Of a stretch of 64,000 nt of DNA, positions 55,431 to 64,000 are shown piece by piece; the stretch's first letter is position 1, and each line of letters starts with the position of its first letter. Source of the stretch: Legionella qingyii. GTDB taxonomy: Bacteria > Pseudomonadota > Gammaproteobacteria > Legionellales > Legionellaceae. Below the pieces are notes generated by a model, which saw only the letters and a list, made by a program, of their open reading frames with translations, did no database searches and was not told where the DNA came from. A program made the position numbers and the translations under genes. Location: NCBI RefSeq assembly GCF_003184185.1, contig NZ_QHJG01000007.1:3708-67707 (forward strand), in the 5' to 3' direction.

Positions 55431-56062
55431 ATTACCCACTATACTCCATTACTATAATAAATCTCTCTGCTTGTTATTATCCAATTCCAATACGGGTAAC
55501 TTGTTTTTTGAAGAGAACAGCGCGATTTTTTAATATCTACTCACTTAAAACAGATAATATGCAGACTGGCATTATATTTCAATATGTTACTTCACTTTTA
55601 TGCTTTAAATTTTTATTTTGCCCGGAATATTAAATATCTAAGATAATTTGTTTTGCACATATTATTTCCTTCATATGCCATATGAATTATCCATTGATTT
55701 CCCATGCTAAAGATTGGCGATATGATACTGAAGCTAAGTGCTTTAGCTATTCTATGAAATGGAGCAGATTAAGAAGCGATTTTGTCGCTTTTCTATTTGC
55801 TCATTTGGTATAGCTTTTAAAAAGCATTGTTAAGCTCTATACCTTATTAAAGTTGTAAGCGAATGATATGATTGAATCTGAATTTTATAACGGAAAAAAA
55901 TATTAATATATGAAATTATAATAAATTCATAGATAATAAAAAAATCGATTTATTAGCCAGCGAATAGGCAGATAAGGTTATAAGGGTATCTTGGGAAATT
56001 TCGTACCTTCCTGCAAAGAATCCTAAAACATTCATAGACCTAGTGAGTTCCAAGAGGAATCC
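55431..56062. other. long AT-rich intergenic region before the acyltransferase
   Basis: These 632 bases hold no supported gene; only very short frames without a ribosome site exist. Base composition is visibly more AT-rich than in the housekeeping part of the window, and there is no clear hairpin. It may contain promoters for the divergent glycosyltransferase and acyltransferase genes, or mark a recombination boundary at the edge of the surface-glycan block. Confidence 0.5.
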
Positions 56063-58027
56063 GTGCAAAACTCATACAAACCTCAATTATCTAACAGCTA
56101 TCGTCCTGATATAGATGGTCTAAGAGCATTGGCTATTATATCTATAGTTGTTTTTCATTTTAATAAGACTTGGTTGCCAGGAGGATTTGTTGGAGTAGAT
56201 ATTTTTTTTGTAATCTCAGGATTTTTAATTACTAAAATAATACAGAATCAAATGATAGACGGAAGATTTTCGTTTGCGTCTTTTTATGCACGTAGAGCCC
56301 GACGAATTTTTCCTGCAACATTATTTCTTGTTTTATTTACTTTGTTTGTAGGTATAATTTTCTTATTACCTTCTGATATAAAGAAGTTGTGTCAAGCCGC
56401 AATAGCTGCTTCTTTATCAAGTACGAATATTTATTATTGGAAATTTCTTGATACCAGTTATTTTGCCCCTTCATCAGAACTTTTGCCTTTACTCCATCTA
56501 TGGTCTTTGGGGGTAGAGGAGCAGTTTTATTTAATATGGCCTTTGACTTTAGTACTATTGCATAGAACAGGGGGAAAATTACTTGGAATTGGAACTTTAA
56601 TTTTAGCCAGTATTTCATTTGTAATTAGTGCGATTGCTCTTAAGAATGATTCTGTTTTTGCTTTTTACATGCTTCCCTCAAGAATGGGGGAATTTTTAGC
56701 TGGAGGAAGTCTGTGTACCGCCTCTATTTTACTAGAAAATAAAAAAATTCCTTCTTGGGTATATCAAATCACTGCAATTTCCGGTCTTTTACTAATAGTC
56801 TGGTCTCTTTGTTTCTTAAATGAAAAAACAGGATTCCCAGGTCTTATTTCAATAGTACCAACTTTAGGTTCTATGCTATTAATTATATCTGGAAATGGAA
56901 GTAATCTGCTTACCAAATTGTTATCTCTCAAGCCAATAGTTGCAATAGGGTTACTCTCCTTTTCCTTATATCTATGGCATTGGCCGATCTTGGCATTTTA
57001 TCGATACGCCTACGTAGAGTTAGATTTGCTTGGATACTTTATATGTTTGGGTTTAATAACTATATTTAGTATATTTTCATACTATTTTATTGAAACAAAA
57101 TTTCGATATAATCAAAGAGGATTTATTTTACCTGCAGCAGGATTTAGTGCTGCATTACTTATTCTTATTATTGTCCCCGGATGTTATTTCAATTCAACTG
57201 GTGGTTTTATAAGTCAAAGTGCAGCTAATAAGTTTATATTGAAAGCAAGGGCAATAAATGCTCTCAAGGCTCCTGCATATACATACCCTTATAATTGTCA
57301 GGATAAACCAGAAAAACTAAAAGATGTAAATTGTATTTTAGGACCTACAAACGTAGAACCTCGCATATTATTATGGGGTGATTCACATGCTGCTCATTAT
57401 GTTGGCTACTTAAAAATTCTTGCTGAACATTATAGAGTAGGGATTAGAAACTTTACTCGTTCTTCCTGCATCCCATTTTTTGTAAATACGAGAAGATACG
57501 TTAATCCCGCTTTACAAGCATCTTGTGAAAATTATCATAAAGTAATCCAGGGTATAATCTCGCAATATGACACTATTATTGTCGGCGCATCTTGGCTTAA
57601 CTATAACAAAGGTGATTCTATCTATAAGAAAGATATGGAAGTGTTTATTGATGAGTTATCTCGTACAGGAAAGAATGTTATTATTGCATTGGATGTTCCA
57701 AAATTTCCAAAGTATGACCAGAGTTGTGAATTAAAATCAACAAAAATACCTCGGTTAGACTGTGAAAAAATGGGCCAAATTATTTTAAAAGAAGACTATG
57801 AAATTAATAAATATATCGTTCAATTAGCCTCAAAATATAAGAATGTCTCAACATTTTCATTACGCCAATTGATCTGTAAAAAAAATACTTGTTCGGTTTA
57901 TTTTGGTGGTAATCCGATTTATTTCGATACAGGCCATTTGAGTATGGCTGGGTCTACATCATTAGGCGAAACATCCCTCAAGAAACACATTATCCCAGAT
58001 AATATTCGTTCTCTTTTTTTGGTGTAA
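56063..58027 (+). CDS. O-acyltransferase, acyltransferase-3 plus SGNH domain (OafA type)
   Basis: The GTG start at 56063 is supported by AGAGGA just before it. The 654-residue protein begins with the acyltransferase-3 membrane domain (YRPDIDGLRALAIISIVVFHF, then PGGFVGVDIFFVISGFLIT and LLHLWSLGVEEQFYLIWP), with 10-11 helices to about residue 375. The periplasmic C-terminus is an SGNH domain with WGDSHAAHY (Ser near 441) and the catalytic D-x-x-H in FDTGHLS (near 621). Such enzymes add acetyl or similar groups to O-antigen or other glycans. It faces a paralogue at 58172. Confidence 0.93.
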   Translation: MQNSYKPQLSNSYRPDIDGLRALAIISIVVFHFNKTWLPGGFVGVDIFFVISGFLITKIIQNQMIDGRFSFASFYARRARRIFPATLFLVLFTLFVGIIFLLPSDIKKLCQAAIAASLSSTNIYYWKFLDTSYFAPSSELLPLLHLWSLGVEEQFYLIWPLTLVLLHRTGGKLLGIGTLILASISFVISAIALKNDSVFAFYMLPSRMGEFLAGGSLCTASILLENKKIPSWVYQITAISGLLLIVWSLCFLNEKTGFPGLISIVPTLGSMLLIISGNGSNLLTKLLSLKPIVAIGLLSFSLYLWHWPILAFYRYAYVELDLLGYFICLGLITIFSIFSYYFIETKFRYNQRGFILPAAGFSAALLILIIVPGCYFNSTGGFISQSAANKFILKARAINALKAPAYTYPYNCQDKPEKLKDVNCILGPTNVEPRILLWGDSHAAHYVGYLKILAEHYRVGIRNFTRSSCIPFFVNTRRYVNPALQASCENYHKVIQGIISQYDTIIVGASWLNYNKGDSIYKKDMEVFIDELSRTGKNVIIALDVPKFPKYDQSCELKSTKIPRLDCEKMGQIILKEDYEINKYIVQLASKYKNVSTFSLRQLICKKNTCSVYFGGNPIYFDTGHLSMAGSTSLGETSLKKHIIPDNIRSLFLV

Positions 58028-58032
58028 CATAA

Positions 58033-58209
58033 ATATATAGCTGGGTTAAATATTATATCTTCGACGTAGTATGTCCACATAAGTTTTGCCATAATATTGA
58101 AGATGGTGTGATGGTATTTCGTGATGATGACCATTTATCTAAGGAAATGGTCATAAAATTAATCCCCTCAATTAGAGAGCAGCTACATCTTGCTTTTGTT
58201 GCGCAATAA
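58033..58209 (+). pseudogene. 3' remnant of a third SGNH acyltransferase
   Basis: This plus-strand frame is open for 58 codons before a TAA at 58207-58209. It encodes YSWVKYYIFDVVCPHKFCHN, then IEDGVMVFRDDDHLSKEMVI, then KLIPSIREQ. The VCP-x3-C and FRDDDHLS pattern is the end of an SGNH acyltransferase (compare FDTGHLS and FDKEHLS in the two neighbours), with the catalytic Asp and His. The rest of the gene is absent: upstream is a stop codon and the end of the intact copy. Its last 38 bases overlap antisense with the end of the minus-strand paralogue. It therefore looks like a leftover of recombination in this locus. Confidence 0.75.
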
Positions 58210-60154
58210 TATCAGCCAAAACGGGTGGAATACGTTTCTTTGCAATAGCATACTTCCCTAGAGCATGGGATCCATAAAGGCTTAAATGTTCTTTATCAAA
58301 ATAAAGTGCTTTGCCATGCATATAAGCTGAGCATCGATGATCCTTACAAATCAAATCATTAATAGAAAGAACATAAACATTTGAGTAGCGCTGAGATATC
58401 TCTTGCACCATTCGATTCCACCTAGTTTCACCATTCCATTCATATTCGCTTTGAGAATTACAATCAAGTGAAGGTACTTTGAGTTTTTTAAATTTACAAA
58501 CCTTATCATACTTAGGAAAATGAGGAACATCCAAAGTCAAAATAACTTTTTTGCGTGCTTCTGATAATTTTCTAACGAAGTTATCCAGATCCTCATCTAG
58601 CGTTTTATGTCTATTACCATACATTTCCCAATTTGCAGCAACTATTAAAATATCATAGCCGTCAATCAATTGCGCAATACGCCTATTAAATGTCCTGCAC
58701 GAGTCTACTACATCATATCGAAGATATTTATCGACTTCAGTAAAAAAAGGTAAGCATTGTGAATGGGAAAAATTAGTAATACTTATTTCCCAATGTTCTG
58801 CAAGTTCTTTCATAAAACCAACATAATGAGCAGAGTGAGAGTCACCCCACATGAGAATTTTAGATTGTTTGGATGCATCACCTAAAATACATCGTTGTTC
58901 TGAGAATAATTCCTTTTTATATTTATCCACCTGGCATGTATACGATGCTGTAGACGAAGGGGCTTGCTGTGCCAAAACCTTACGCATGGCAATTAAATAG
59001 TCCCTACCTGCATCTTGATTAAGAAATCCGCCCTGATGAATAAACCAAAGTGCTGGCATTAAATTGACCAAAAACAAACATGCAATCTGAACTAATTTTG
59101 TCAAAGTCCGGCCGGTACTATACCGGAATCTCTTTTCTACAAAAAAATATGAGCAGATTGAAATAGTTAATATAAGAACCATACAGCTCACCATATCTAA
59201 ACTGTTTAATTCCACATAGACATAGCGATAGAAGGAAAGAATGGGCCAATGCCATAAATAGAGTGAGAATGAAATTAAACCAATAGATACTAGTAACTTA
59301 TACGATAATAAATGCGAAATAATATTGCTAGATATCCCATTAGCAATAAGTAAAGTTGCTGCCGCTAAAGTTGGAATACTAACAAGCCATCCTGGGAAAG
59401 CCATATTTTCGTTTAACAAAAACATGGCTGCTATAATCAGGAAAAAACTTAATATCGCGATACCATTTACAAATCTAACTTTTTCTCGAGTATTAAAATA
59501 TTCTGCTAGCAAAAAAGCTAAGCCGCCGATAATTAACTCAAAAGCTCTTGTCGGCAACATATAGTAAGCAAATAGGGGGTGGGAGGCGGTTATCTCAATA
59601 CTTAAACACAGTGATAACAGTGCTAAAAAGACCAATATCCATTTTATGGATTTGGGCTTTAGCCCTTTGTAAGCCACCATTAAAAGGACTGGCCATATTA
59701 AATAAAATTGCTCTTCAACTCCTAATGACCATAAATGCAGTAATGGAAATAATAATGAAGAATCTGCAAAATAATTTGCATCTAAAAAGTACCAATAATA
59801 AATATTTGTAACAGAAAAAACTGCTGTTATCGCTGTTTTAGACAAGCGAGATAAATCCTGTGGCAACATAATGAAGTAGGCAACCAACATTACCATTGCA
59901 ATCATGCAGAGTGTTGCAGGTAATATGCGTTGTACCCTACGCCAAAAGAACTGTCTCATTGAAAATGAGTTATGATTCAATTTTTGAATAATAATTCTTG
60001 TAATCAAAAAACCAGAGATTACAAAAAATATATCAACGCCAACAAAACCACCAGGAAGCAAGCTCACATTCAAATGGAATACAATTACGGCGAGAACAGC
60101 AATTGCTCTTAACCCATCAATATCAGCCCTATAATCAAAACTATATTTTCTCAC
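58172..60154 (-). CDS. O-acyltransferase, acyltransferase-3 plus SGNH domain (OafA type), second copy
   Basis: The 660-residue protein starts with GTG at 60154, directly against the asnB stop codon (TAAGTG), so reinitiation is likely. It repeats the plan of the copy at 56063: YRADIDGLRAIAVLAVIVFH, PGGFVGVDIFFVISGFLIT, LLHLWSLGVEEQFYLIWP, an SGNH domain with WGDSHSAHY and FDKEHLS. The two copies are similar throughout but clearly diverged, which suggests different acyl acceptors or positions. It is the last gene of the minus-strand Wzy-PhyH-asnB series. Confidence 0.92.
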   Translation of the reverse strand: MRKYSFDYRADIDGLRAIAVLAVIVFHLNVSLLPGGFVGVDIFFVISGFLITRIIIQKLNHNSFSMRQFFWRRVQRILPATLCMIAMVMLVAYFIMLPQDLSRLSKTAITAVFSVTNIYYWYFLDANYFADSSLLFPLLHLWSLGVEEQFYLIWPVLLMVAYKGLKPKSIKWILVFLALLSLCLSIEITASHPLFAYYMLPTRAFELIIGGLAFLLAEYFNTREKVRFVNGIAILSFFLIIAAMFLLNENMAFPGWLVSIPTLAAATLLIANGISSNIISHLLSYKLLVSIGLISFSLYLWHWPILSFYRYVYVELNSLDMVSCMVLILTISICSYFFVEKRFRYSTGRTLTKLVQIACLFLVNLMPALWFIHQGGFLNQDAGRDYLIAMRKVLAQQAPSSTASYTCQVDKYKKELFSEQRCILGDASKQSKILMWGDSHSAHYVGFMKELAEHWEISITNFSHSQCLPFFTEVDKYLRYDVVDSCRTFNRRIAQLIDGYDILIVAANWEMYGNRHKTLDEDLDNFVRKLSEARKKVILTLDVPHFPKYDKVCKFKKLKVPSLDCNSQSEYEWNGETRWNRMVQEISQRYSNVYVLSINDLICKDHRCSAYMHGKALYFDKEHLSLYGSHALGKYAIAKKRIPPVLADIIAQQKQDVAAL

Positions 60155-62023
60155 TTAAGAAGCCAAATATTTTTTATTCAATTGTAGCCAAATTTCTAGG
60201 GCTAAAGGATTAAAAATGTCACGGTACCAAACTGTGGAACTTTTTGATTTATTAGCGCAATAAATTCGATATTTTTCTAATAACTCGTTCCGTTCAACTA
60301 ATTGATATTTAAATATAAGTGCACTTTCATTAAAATAACTTAATACCGTTTCAACCAATTCATTTCTTAGCCATTCCTCTTGTGGATTCACAAAACCTTG
60401 TTTGTCTTTTCTCCAAACAATTTTCTTAGGCAGATAGGCTTTTATTGATTCTCTAAATATCAATTTAGTCCAACCCTTGCCTAGTTTCTTGTGAGGCGGC
60501 AAATTAATGAATAACTCCATCAAACGATAATCAAGGAATGGCAAGCGAATCTCTCTTGACCAGGCCATAGACATTCTGTCTTCATAGTGTGTTAAAAAAG
60601 GAACCGAAAACTGACTAAGATCTTCAATTTGTCGATCAGTAATTGTTTGATGTTGTTTCAAACCAAGTGCTTTGGACCGATAATTTTTACGTATCATAGC
60701 ACCAGAAATATCAATATCTCGCCGTTTAATCCAGCGTTTTGGAAGATAACGCTTTGCTTCTTTCCAATTAAATTGAGTTACAACACTACGATTAATTAAA
60801 AAACTCCATCCTAATGAAAATGCACGCCAGATTTTTTTTTGCCGTATTAGTGATTGAATATAAAAACCAAGATATTTCTTATAACCACACAGCAATTCAT
60901 CAGCCCCTTGCCCACTTAATATGACAGTAATTCCCAGCTCATGCGCTTTCTGCATCATTAAATAATGTGCAACATTAGAAAAACTTCCAAGTGGCGCATC
61001 ATTATGCCAAGTAGCTTTTTTTAACAAATCAATAGCATCTGTCGGCGACCATGATAGTTCTAATTTATGTACTTTAGCGCCTAAGAAATGAGCCATTTTA
61101 TCAATAAAAACGGACTCATCTAACTTACTCCCAGGCGATACAACTGATAAAATATTTAAATTTGCCGCACTTCCCAAGTGTTGCTGCATCATCGCTGCGA
61201 TACTCGATGAATCAAGCCCTCCAGAAAGTGTCACACCAATTGGGACATCACTTTTCATACGAATGTTCACAGCATCTTGGAACAAAGAGGCAACATGCTC
61301 ATGCAAATTATCTCCCTCAAAAGGCTCGGCATCTAAAACATTCCAATAGGGTACGAGATTAAGTTGCAGCTGTTGATTTTTCAAATCAATTTCTATGTAG
61401 TGGCCTGCCGGAACAGCTTTAATTGCCTCAAAAAAAGTATTATTAGATGTGTCCTGTATCGACTGAATTAAATACTCACCAACAGCTTGATAATCCAAAT
61501 GAAATTGCTCACCGGACATTTCTAAAATCGCTTTAACCTCTGAGGCAAAGTAAAGCTGATTATCTTTCAAATAATAATACAAAGGTTTTACACCAGCGCG
61601 ATCACGGCATAAATACAATTTATTTGTTTTTTGATTGAGCCATGCAAAAGCCCACATACCATTAAAAGCACGTACAGCCGTATCAATGCCTTGCTCATCC
61701 AGCGCACAAAGCACCACCTCAGTATCAGTTTCACTATGAAAATGTGTTGTCTGTAACGAGGACTTAAGAGTTAAATAATTATAAACCTCACCATTATATA
61801 TAATGCATGAAGACGCAGAAGACATAGGTTGTGCACCTGCATCAGACAAATCTAATATTGACAACCGTTGATGAGCAAATCCTAGCTGCCAATGCTCACA
61901 TTTAAAATGTGCTATATCTTGAATATCCGGACCACGATGCTTTTGAGCTATCTCAGCTCGTTTTAAGCAAGATACAATATCTTTATCCGCAAAATTTGTA
62001 ACAACTCCAGCTATGCCACACAT
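60155..62023 (-). CDS. asnB: asparagine synthetase (glutamine-hydrolysing) family amidotransferase
   Basis: The 622-residue protein has MCGIAGVV with the N-terminal nucleophile Cys2, a class II glutaminase domain (HRGPD, HQRLSILDLSDAGAQP, YNGEVYNY) and a C-terminal synthetase domain with the PP-loop SGGLDSSSIAAM, then SGQGADELLCGYKKY. It amidates a carboxylate with ATP and glutamine. In a polysaccharide locus such enzymes often make uronamide groups on sugars, so free asparagine may not be its product; this is inference from context. The length exceeds E. coli AsnB (554) and fits the polysaccharide-linked type. Confidence 0.9.
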   Translation of the reverse strand: MCGIAGVVTNFADKDIVSCLKRAEIAQKHRGPDIQDIAHFKCEHWQLGFAHQRLSILDLSDAGAQPMSSASSCIIYNGEVYNYLTLKSSLQTTHFHSETDTEVVLCALDEQGIDTAVRAFNGMWAFAWLNQKTNKLYLCRDRAGVKPLYYYLKDNQLYFASEVKAILEMSGEQFHLDYQAVGEYLIQSIQDTSNNTFFEAIKAVPAGHYIEIDLKNQQLQLNLVPYWNVLDAEPFEGDNLHEHVASLFQDAVNIRMKSDVPIGVTLSGGLDSSSIAAMMQQHLGSAANLNILSVVSPGSKLDESVFIDKMAHFLGAKVHKLELSWSPTDAIDLLKKATWHNDAPLGSFSNVAHYLMMQKAHELGITVILSGQGADELLCGYKKYLGFYIQSLIRQKKIWRAFSLGWSFLINRSVVTQFNWKEAKRYLPKRWIKRRDIDISGAMIRKNYRSKALGLKQHQTITDRQIEDLSQFSVPFLTHYEDRMSMAWSREIRLPFLDYRLMELFINLPPHKKLGKGWTKLIFRESIKAYLPKKIVWRKDKQGFVNPQEEWLRNELVETVLSYFNESALIFKYQLVERNELLEKYRIYCANKSKSSTVWYRDIFNPLALEIWLQLNKKYLAS

Positions 62024-62131
62024 AAAAATACCTTTTAAAAAAATATCCTTTGGATATAAGCTTCTGACATGATCAAATCTTAAAAAATAGTTTAAGCAAT
62101 TAATGGTATCAACTTAAACTGTAAGAAATGA

Positions 62132-62923
62132 TTAGTTCATGTTCGTATATTGAATTTGATTCTTCTTTATATTTTTATCTAAAAAACGTCGTGAAGATGC
62201 ATAATAATTTGTTATGGCGTAGCGTACACCATCGATAATAGGTTGTCCTCGATGCAAGCCACTTGTATCACATAAAATTACAGTTCCTTTTGGAGCTAAA
62301 AAAACTTTTGGTGATACATCCATTATCTGCAAATATTCATCAATATTTTCTTGGTCATAACGTGGATTATTAGCATGTTTTCGCGTTTTGGAGCGTAATT
62401 CAAAGAGTATTTTATTGCGTAGTTTATGAGAGCCCGTGATGTATTCAAAAGGACCATTTAATTCGGAAACATCTGACAAATAACAAATTGCCTTAAATTG
62501 TGATAAAAATGAATCCCTATGCCATCCTCCCCCAGATCCAAATGCTTTAGCATCAGAATATATTTTGGCCGCCATTGTTGTAGTTAAGAGCTGTGGGGTT
62601 TTAATATATTGCTCACCAATGATTTTTAAAAATGCTGAATCAGAAAACAAATGACGATGATCCGCACTCATTTTTTGTATCGAAAAAATTCTACGATCGT
62701 TGTCTATTATTTGAGCCGTACTTTCCAATGAATTAAAAATTGTGATCAGTCGGTCACAGATATCCGCAGGAAGAAAGGAATCTAAAACGGCATACCCATT
62801 TTCTCTAATTTCGCCAACAAGCGCCTTCTCTGAAAAAGGATTTTTGCCAATTTTAGCTATTGAATGCGCAAAAATTAACGCAAAAGAATGAAAAAATGCG
62901 GTTCTTTTGATATCTATACTCAT
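62132..62923 (-). CDS. PhyH-family Fe(II)/2-oxoglutarate-dependent dioxygenase
   Basis: The 263-residue cytoplasmic protein has the Fe ligands in WHRDS (His135, Asp137) and in SGLHRGQP (His224, with Arg225 nearby), plus a PFEYITGSHKLRN core, all typical of the phytanoyl-CoA dioxygenase group. It may hydroxylate a lipid, a sugar or another small molecule. Its start overlaps the stop of the Wzy-like gene by four bases (ATGA), and asnB follows after about 110 bases, so a surface-glycan modification is the most likely context. Confidence 0.82.
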   Translation of the reverse strand: MSIDIKRTAFFHSFALIFAHSIAKIGKNPFSEKALVGEIRENGYAVLDSFLPADICDRLITIFNSLESTAQIIDNDRRIFSIQKMSADHRHLFSDSAFLKIIGEQYIKTPQLLTTTMAAKIYSDAKAFGSGGGWHRDSFLSQFKAICYLSDVSELNGPFEYITGSHKLRNKILFELRSKTRKHANNPRYDQENIDEYLQIMDVSPKVFLAPKGTVILCDTSGLHRGQPIIDGVRYAITNYYASSRRFLDKNIKKNQIQYTNMN

Positions 62924-64000
62924 GGAATATTCCTTCGATTTTGGTAGAAATATAATGACACAATGACAAATACAACCATTGCAATCATTGGTGATGACAA
63001 GGGGTTTATCAACGCTGCCGGGTTCAAATATAGTCCTCTTAATAAGTAACCATAAACAACGACACCAACTACCGTTACTGTTATTGGACGATTTATTCCA
63101 ACAACTACATCCATTATTGCAGCAACAATACTATAATAAAAAACAGTTATCAGCGGCACTAAATACAAAGGAAATAAATATGCAGTAGCGCCCAGCACTC
63201 CAGGTGATGCCCCTCCACGTCCGGAGTCATTGATTAAAATATTTGAAAAATTAAATCGCGATATGGAGCCAAATGAGTCCTTAAATATACCACAATTTCC
63301 ATCATTAAAAATGACACAAAAGCGGAAGTTAATCTCGTTGCTAATAATTTCCCAGGCTTTTTGTAGTATTTCAGGATTATCACTATGACTATTAATTGCA
63401 AAACCAGTTGAAAAATAAATGGTAGACAATCGATCGATTAACCATATGATTTTACTGATATAATAGTCTAATAATAGGGCTGGATCCGATGGGAGCCCTC
63501 TTTCCTTAAATGCGATACCAAGAACAAATAACAGGAAAGCAAGTATTAAAGCGAAAAACTTATATTTCAGTCCATTTAAAAGGGGTGTATTAATAAATTT
63601 TGCAAACATTGCTGGAAAGTATATATACCATAGAATAATCCCAACTAATATTACTTGTGCCATCCCATCAATTGTTAACAATAATGCTATTGTAATCAAC
63701 ATCCAATATGATTTTCCAAACGTACACTGAGCAGAAAAAATGCCGGTCTTCCTTGCGACAATCATGTAAAATACTTGTGCACATAGTACGGCGTTACCCA
63801 AAAAAATGATTTCAACCAAAAATGTTCTAGAGAGATTACTTGATGCTGAGATACCATCATAACGATTAAAATGAAGCCCGGAACTAAAATAAACAATTGC
63901 TGCAATAAAATATCCGATAGCAAACAGTAAAAAAAAATGTCTACTTATTCGTGGAAATAGCCTAAACCAAATTCGAACCCATGAGGCTATAATTTTAGTT
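62920..64000 (-). CDS. polytopic membrane protein, possible O-antigen polymerase (Wzy-like), 5' end outside
   Basis: The frame is open from the right edge of the window down to the stop at 62920, so the start lies beyond 64000 and the protein is longer than 360 residues. Reading in from the edge it encodes TKIIASWVRIWFRLFPRIS, a helix HFFLLFAIGYFIAAIVYFSS, then LHFNRYDGISASSNLSRTF and about seven further helices with a large loop around RLSTIYFSTGFAINSHSDNP. Such topology, in a polysaccharide block, suggests Wzy or a related polymerase or ligase. Sequence motifs in Wzy are too variable to be certain. Confidence 0.65.
   Translation of the reverse strand, partial: TKIIASWVRIWFRLFPRISRHFFLLFAIGYFIAAIVYFSSGLHFNRYDGISASSNLSRTFLVEIIFLGNAVLCAQVFYMIVARKTGIFSAQCTFGKSYWMLITIALLLTIDGMAQVILVGIILWYIYFPAMFAKFINTPLLNGLKYKFFALILAFLLFVLGIAFKERGLPSDPALLLDYYISKIIWLIDRLSTIYFSTGFAINSHSDNPEILQKAWEIISNEINFRFCVIFNDGNCGIFKDSFGSISRFNFSNILINDSGRGGASPGVLGATAYLFPLYLVPLITVFYYSIVAAIMDVVVGINRPITVTVVGVVVYGYLLRGLYLNPAALINPLSSPMIAMVVFVIVSLYFYQNRRNIP

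Noticed and set aside
63960..63990. tRNA-like TTCGAACCC near the right edge
   Set aside because: It lies in the open frame of the Wzy-like gene and no cloverleaf can be built around it.

Overview
The window is chromosomal DNA from a gammaproteobacterium, most likely a Legionella species. The evidence is the mix of genes: a GDSL phospholipase/acyltransferase of the PlaC type, a secreted RNase T2 like SrnA, several large coiled-coil or membrane proteins without recognisable families that look like Dot/Icm effectors, moderate to low GC, and dispersed hairpins of a kind often seen in legionellae. The species cannot be named from sequence alone. No rRNA, tRNA, CRISPR array, intact insertion sequence or phage was seen.

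Layout. (1) 1-4959, minus strand: a tightly overlapping MoxR / DUF58 / DUF4381 / BatA-VWA / BatB-VWA / TPR operon that runs off the left edge; the TPR gene carries an in-frame 15-bp tandem repeat. (2) 5156-11970: a HEPN-like small protein, a tRNA-dihydrouridine synthase, a pteridine-reductase-like SDR divergent from MidA-type methyltransferase, PTPS-like enzyme, primosomal helicase PriA and a hotdog thioesterase. (3) 12203-16732, minus: thyA-lgt (overlapping) and ptsP-rppH. (4) 17182-25511: asparaginase, glmU, a duplicated VUT-type membrane protein, a frameshifted anion permease and two uncharacterised, effector-like proteins. (5) 25733-32185: nth-rnfB-metG overlapping cluster, an effector-like membrane protein, queC and manC. 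(6) 32470-39018: an 825-residue membrane/coiled-coil protein, RNase T2, a DUF2807 lipoprotein, an alpha/beta hydrolase and an acidic, proline-rich protein. (7) 39108-54138: housekeeping genes (GMP reductase, PhoH/PIN, Bcp, SmpB, TrhO, GlmS, Tex, YciA thioesterase, riboflavin synthase, ClC) plus plaC. (8) 54210-64000: a surface-glycan region with a family 4 glycosyltransferase, two acyltransferase-3/SGNH O-acyltransferases facing each other with the 3' remnant of a third between them, an AsnB-type amidotransferase, a PhyH-type dioxygenase and a Wzy-like membrane protein running off the right edge.

How the genes connect. GlmU and GlmS supply UDP-GlcNAc, ManC supplies GDP-mannose, and the right-hand block probably assembles and decorates a surface polysaccharide. 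PlaC and RNase T2 carry signal peptides and fit export by type II secretion. Five proteins without known families are reported as effector candidates on composition and C-terminal features only.

Most notable: the acyltransferase remnant at 58033-58209; an RnfB-like Fe-S protein lacking the usual membrane anchor and the rest of the Rnf complex; a one-base frameshift in a permease; a family of nested inverted repeats (12021-12103, 49771-49902, 49980-50112, degraded copy 16912-16999); and a PTPS homologue without the canonical catalytic cysteine beside a pteridine reductase.
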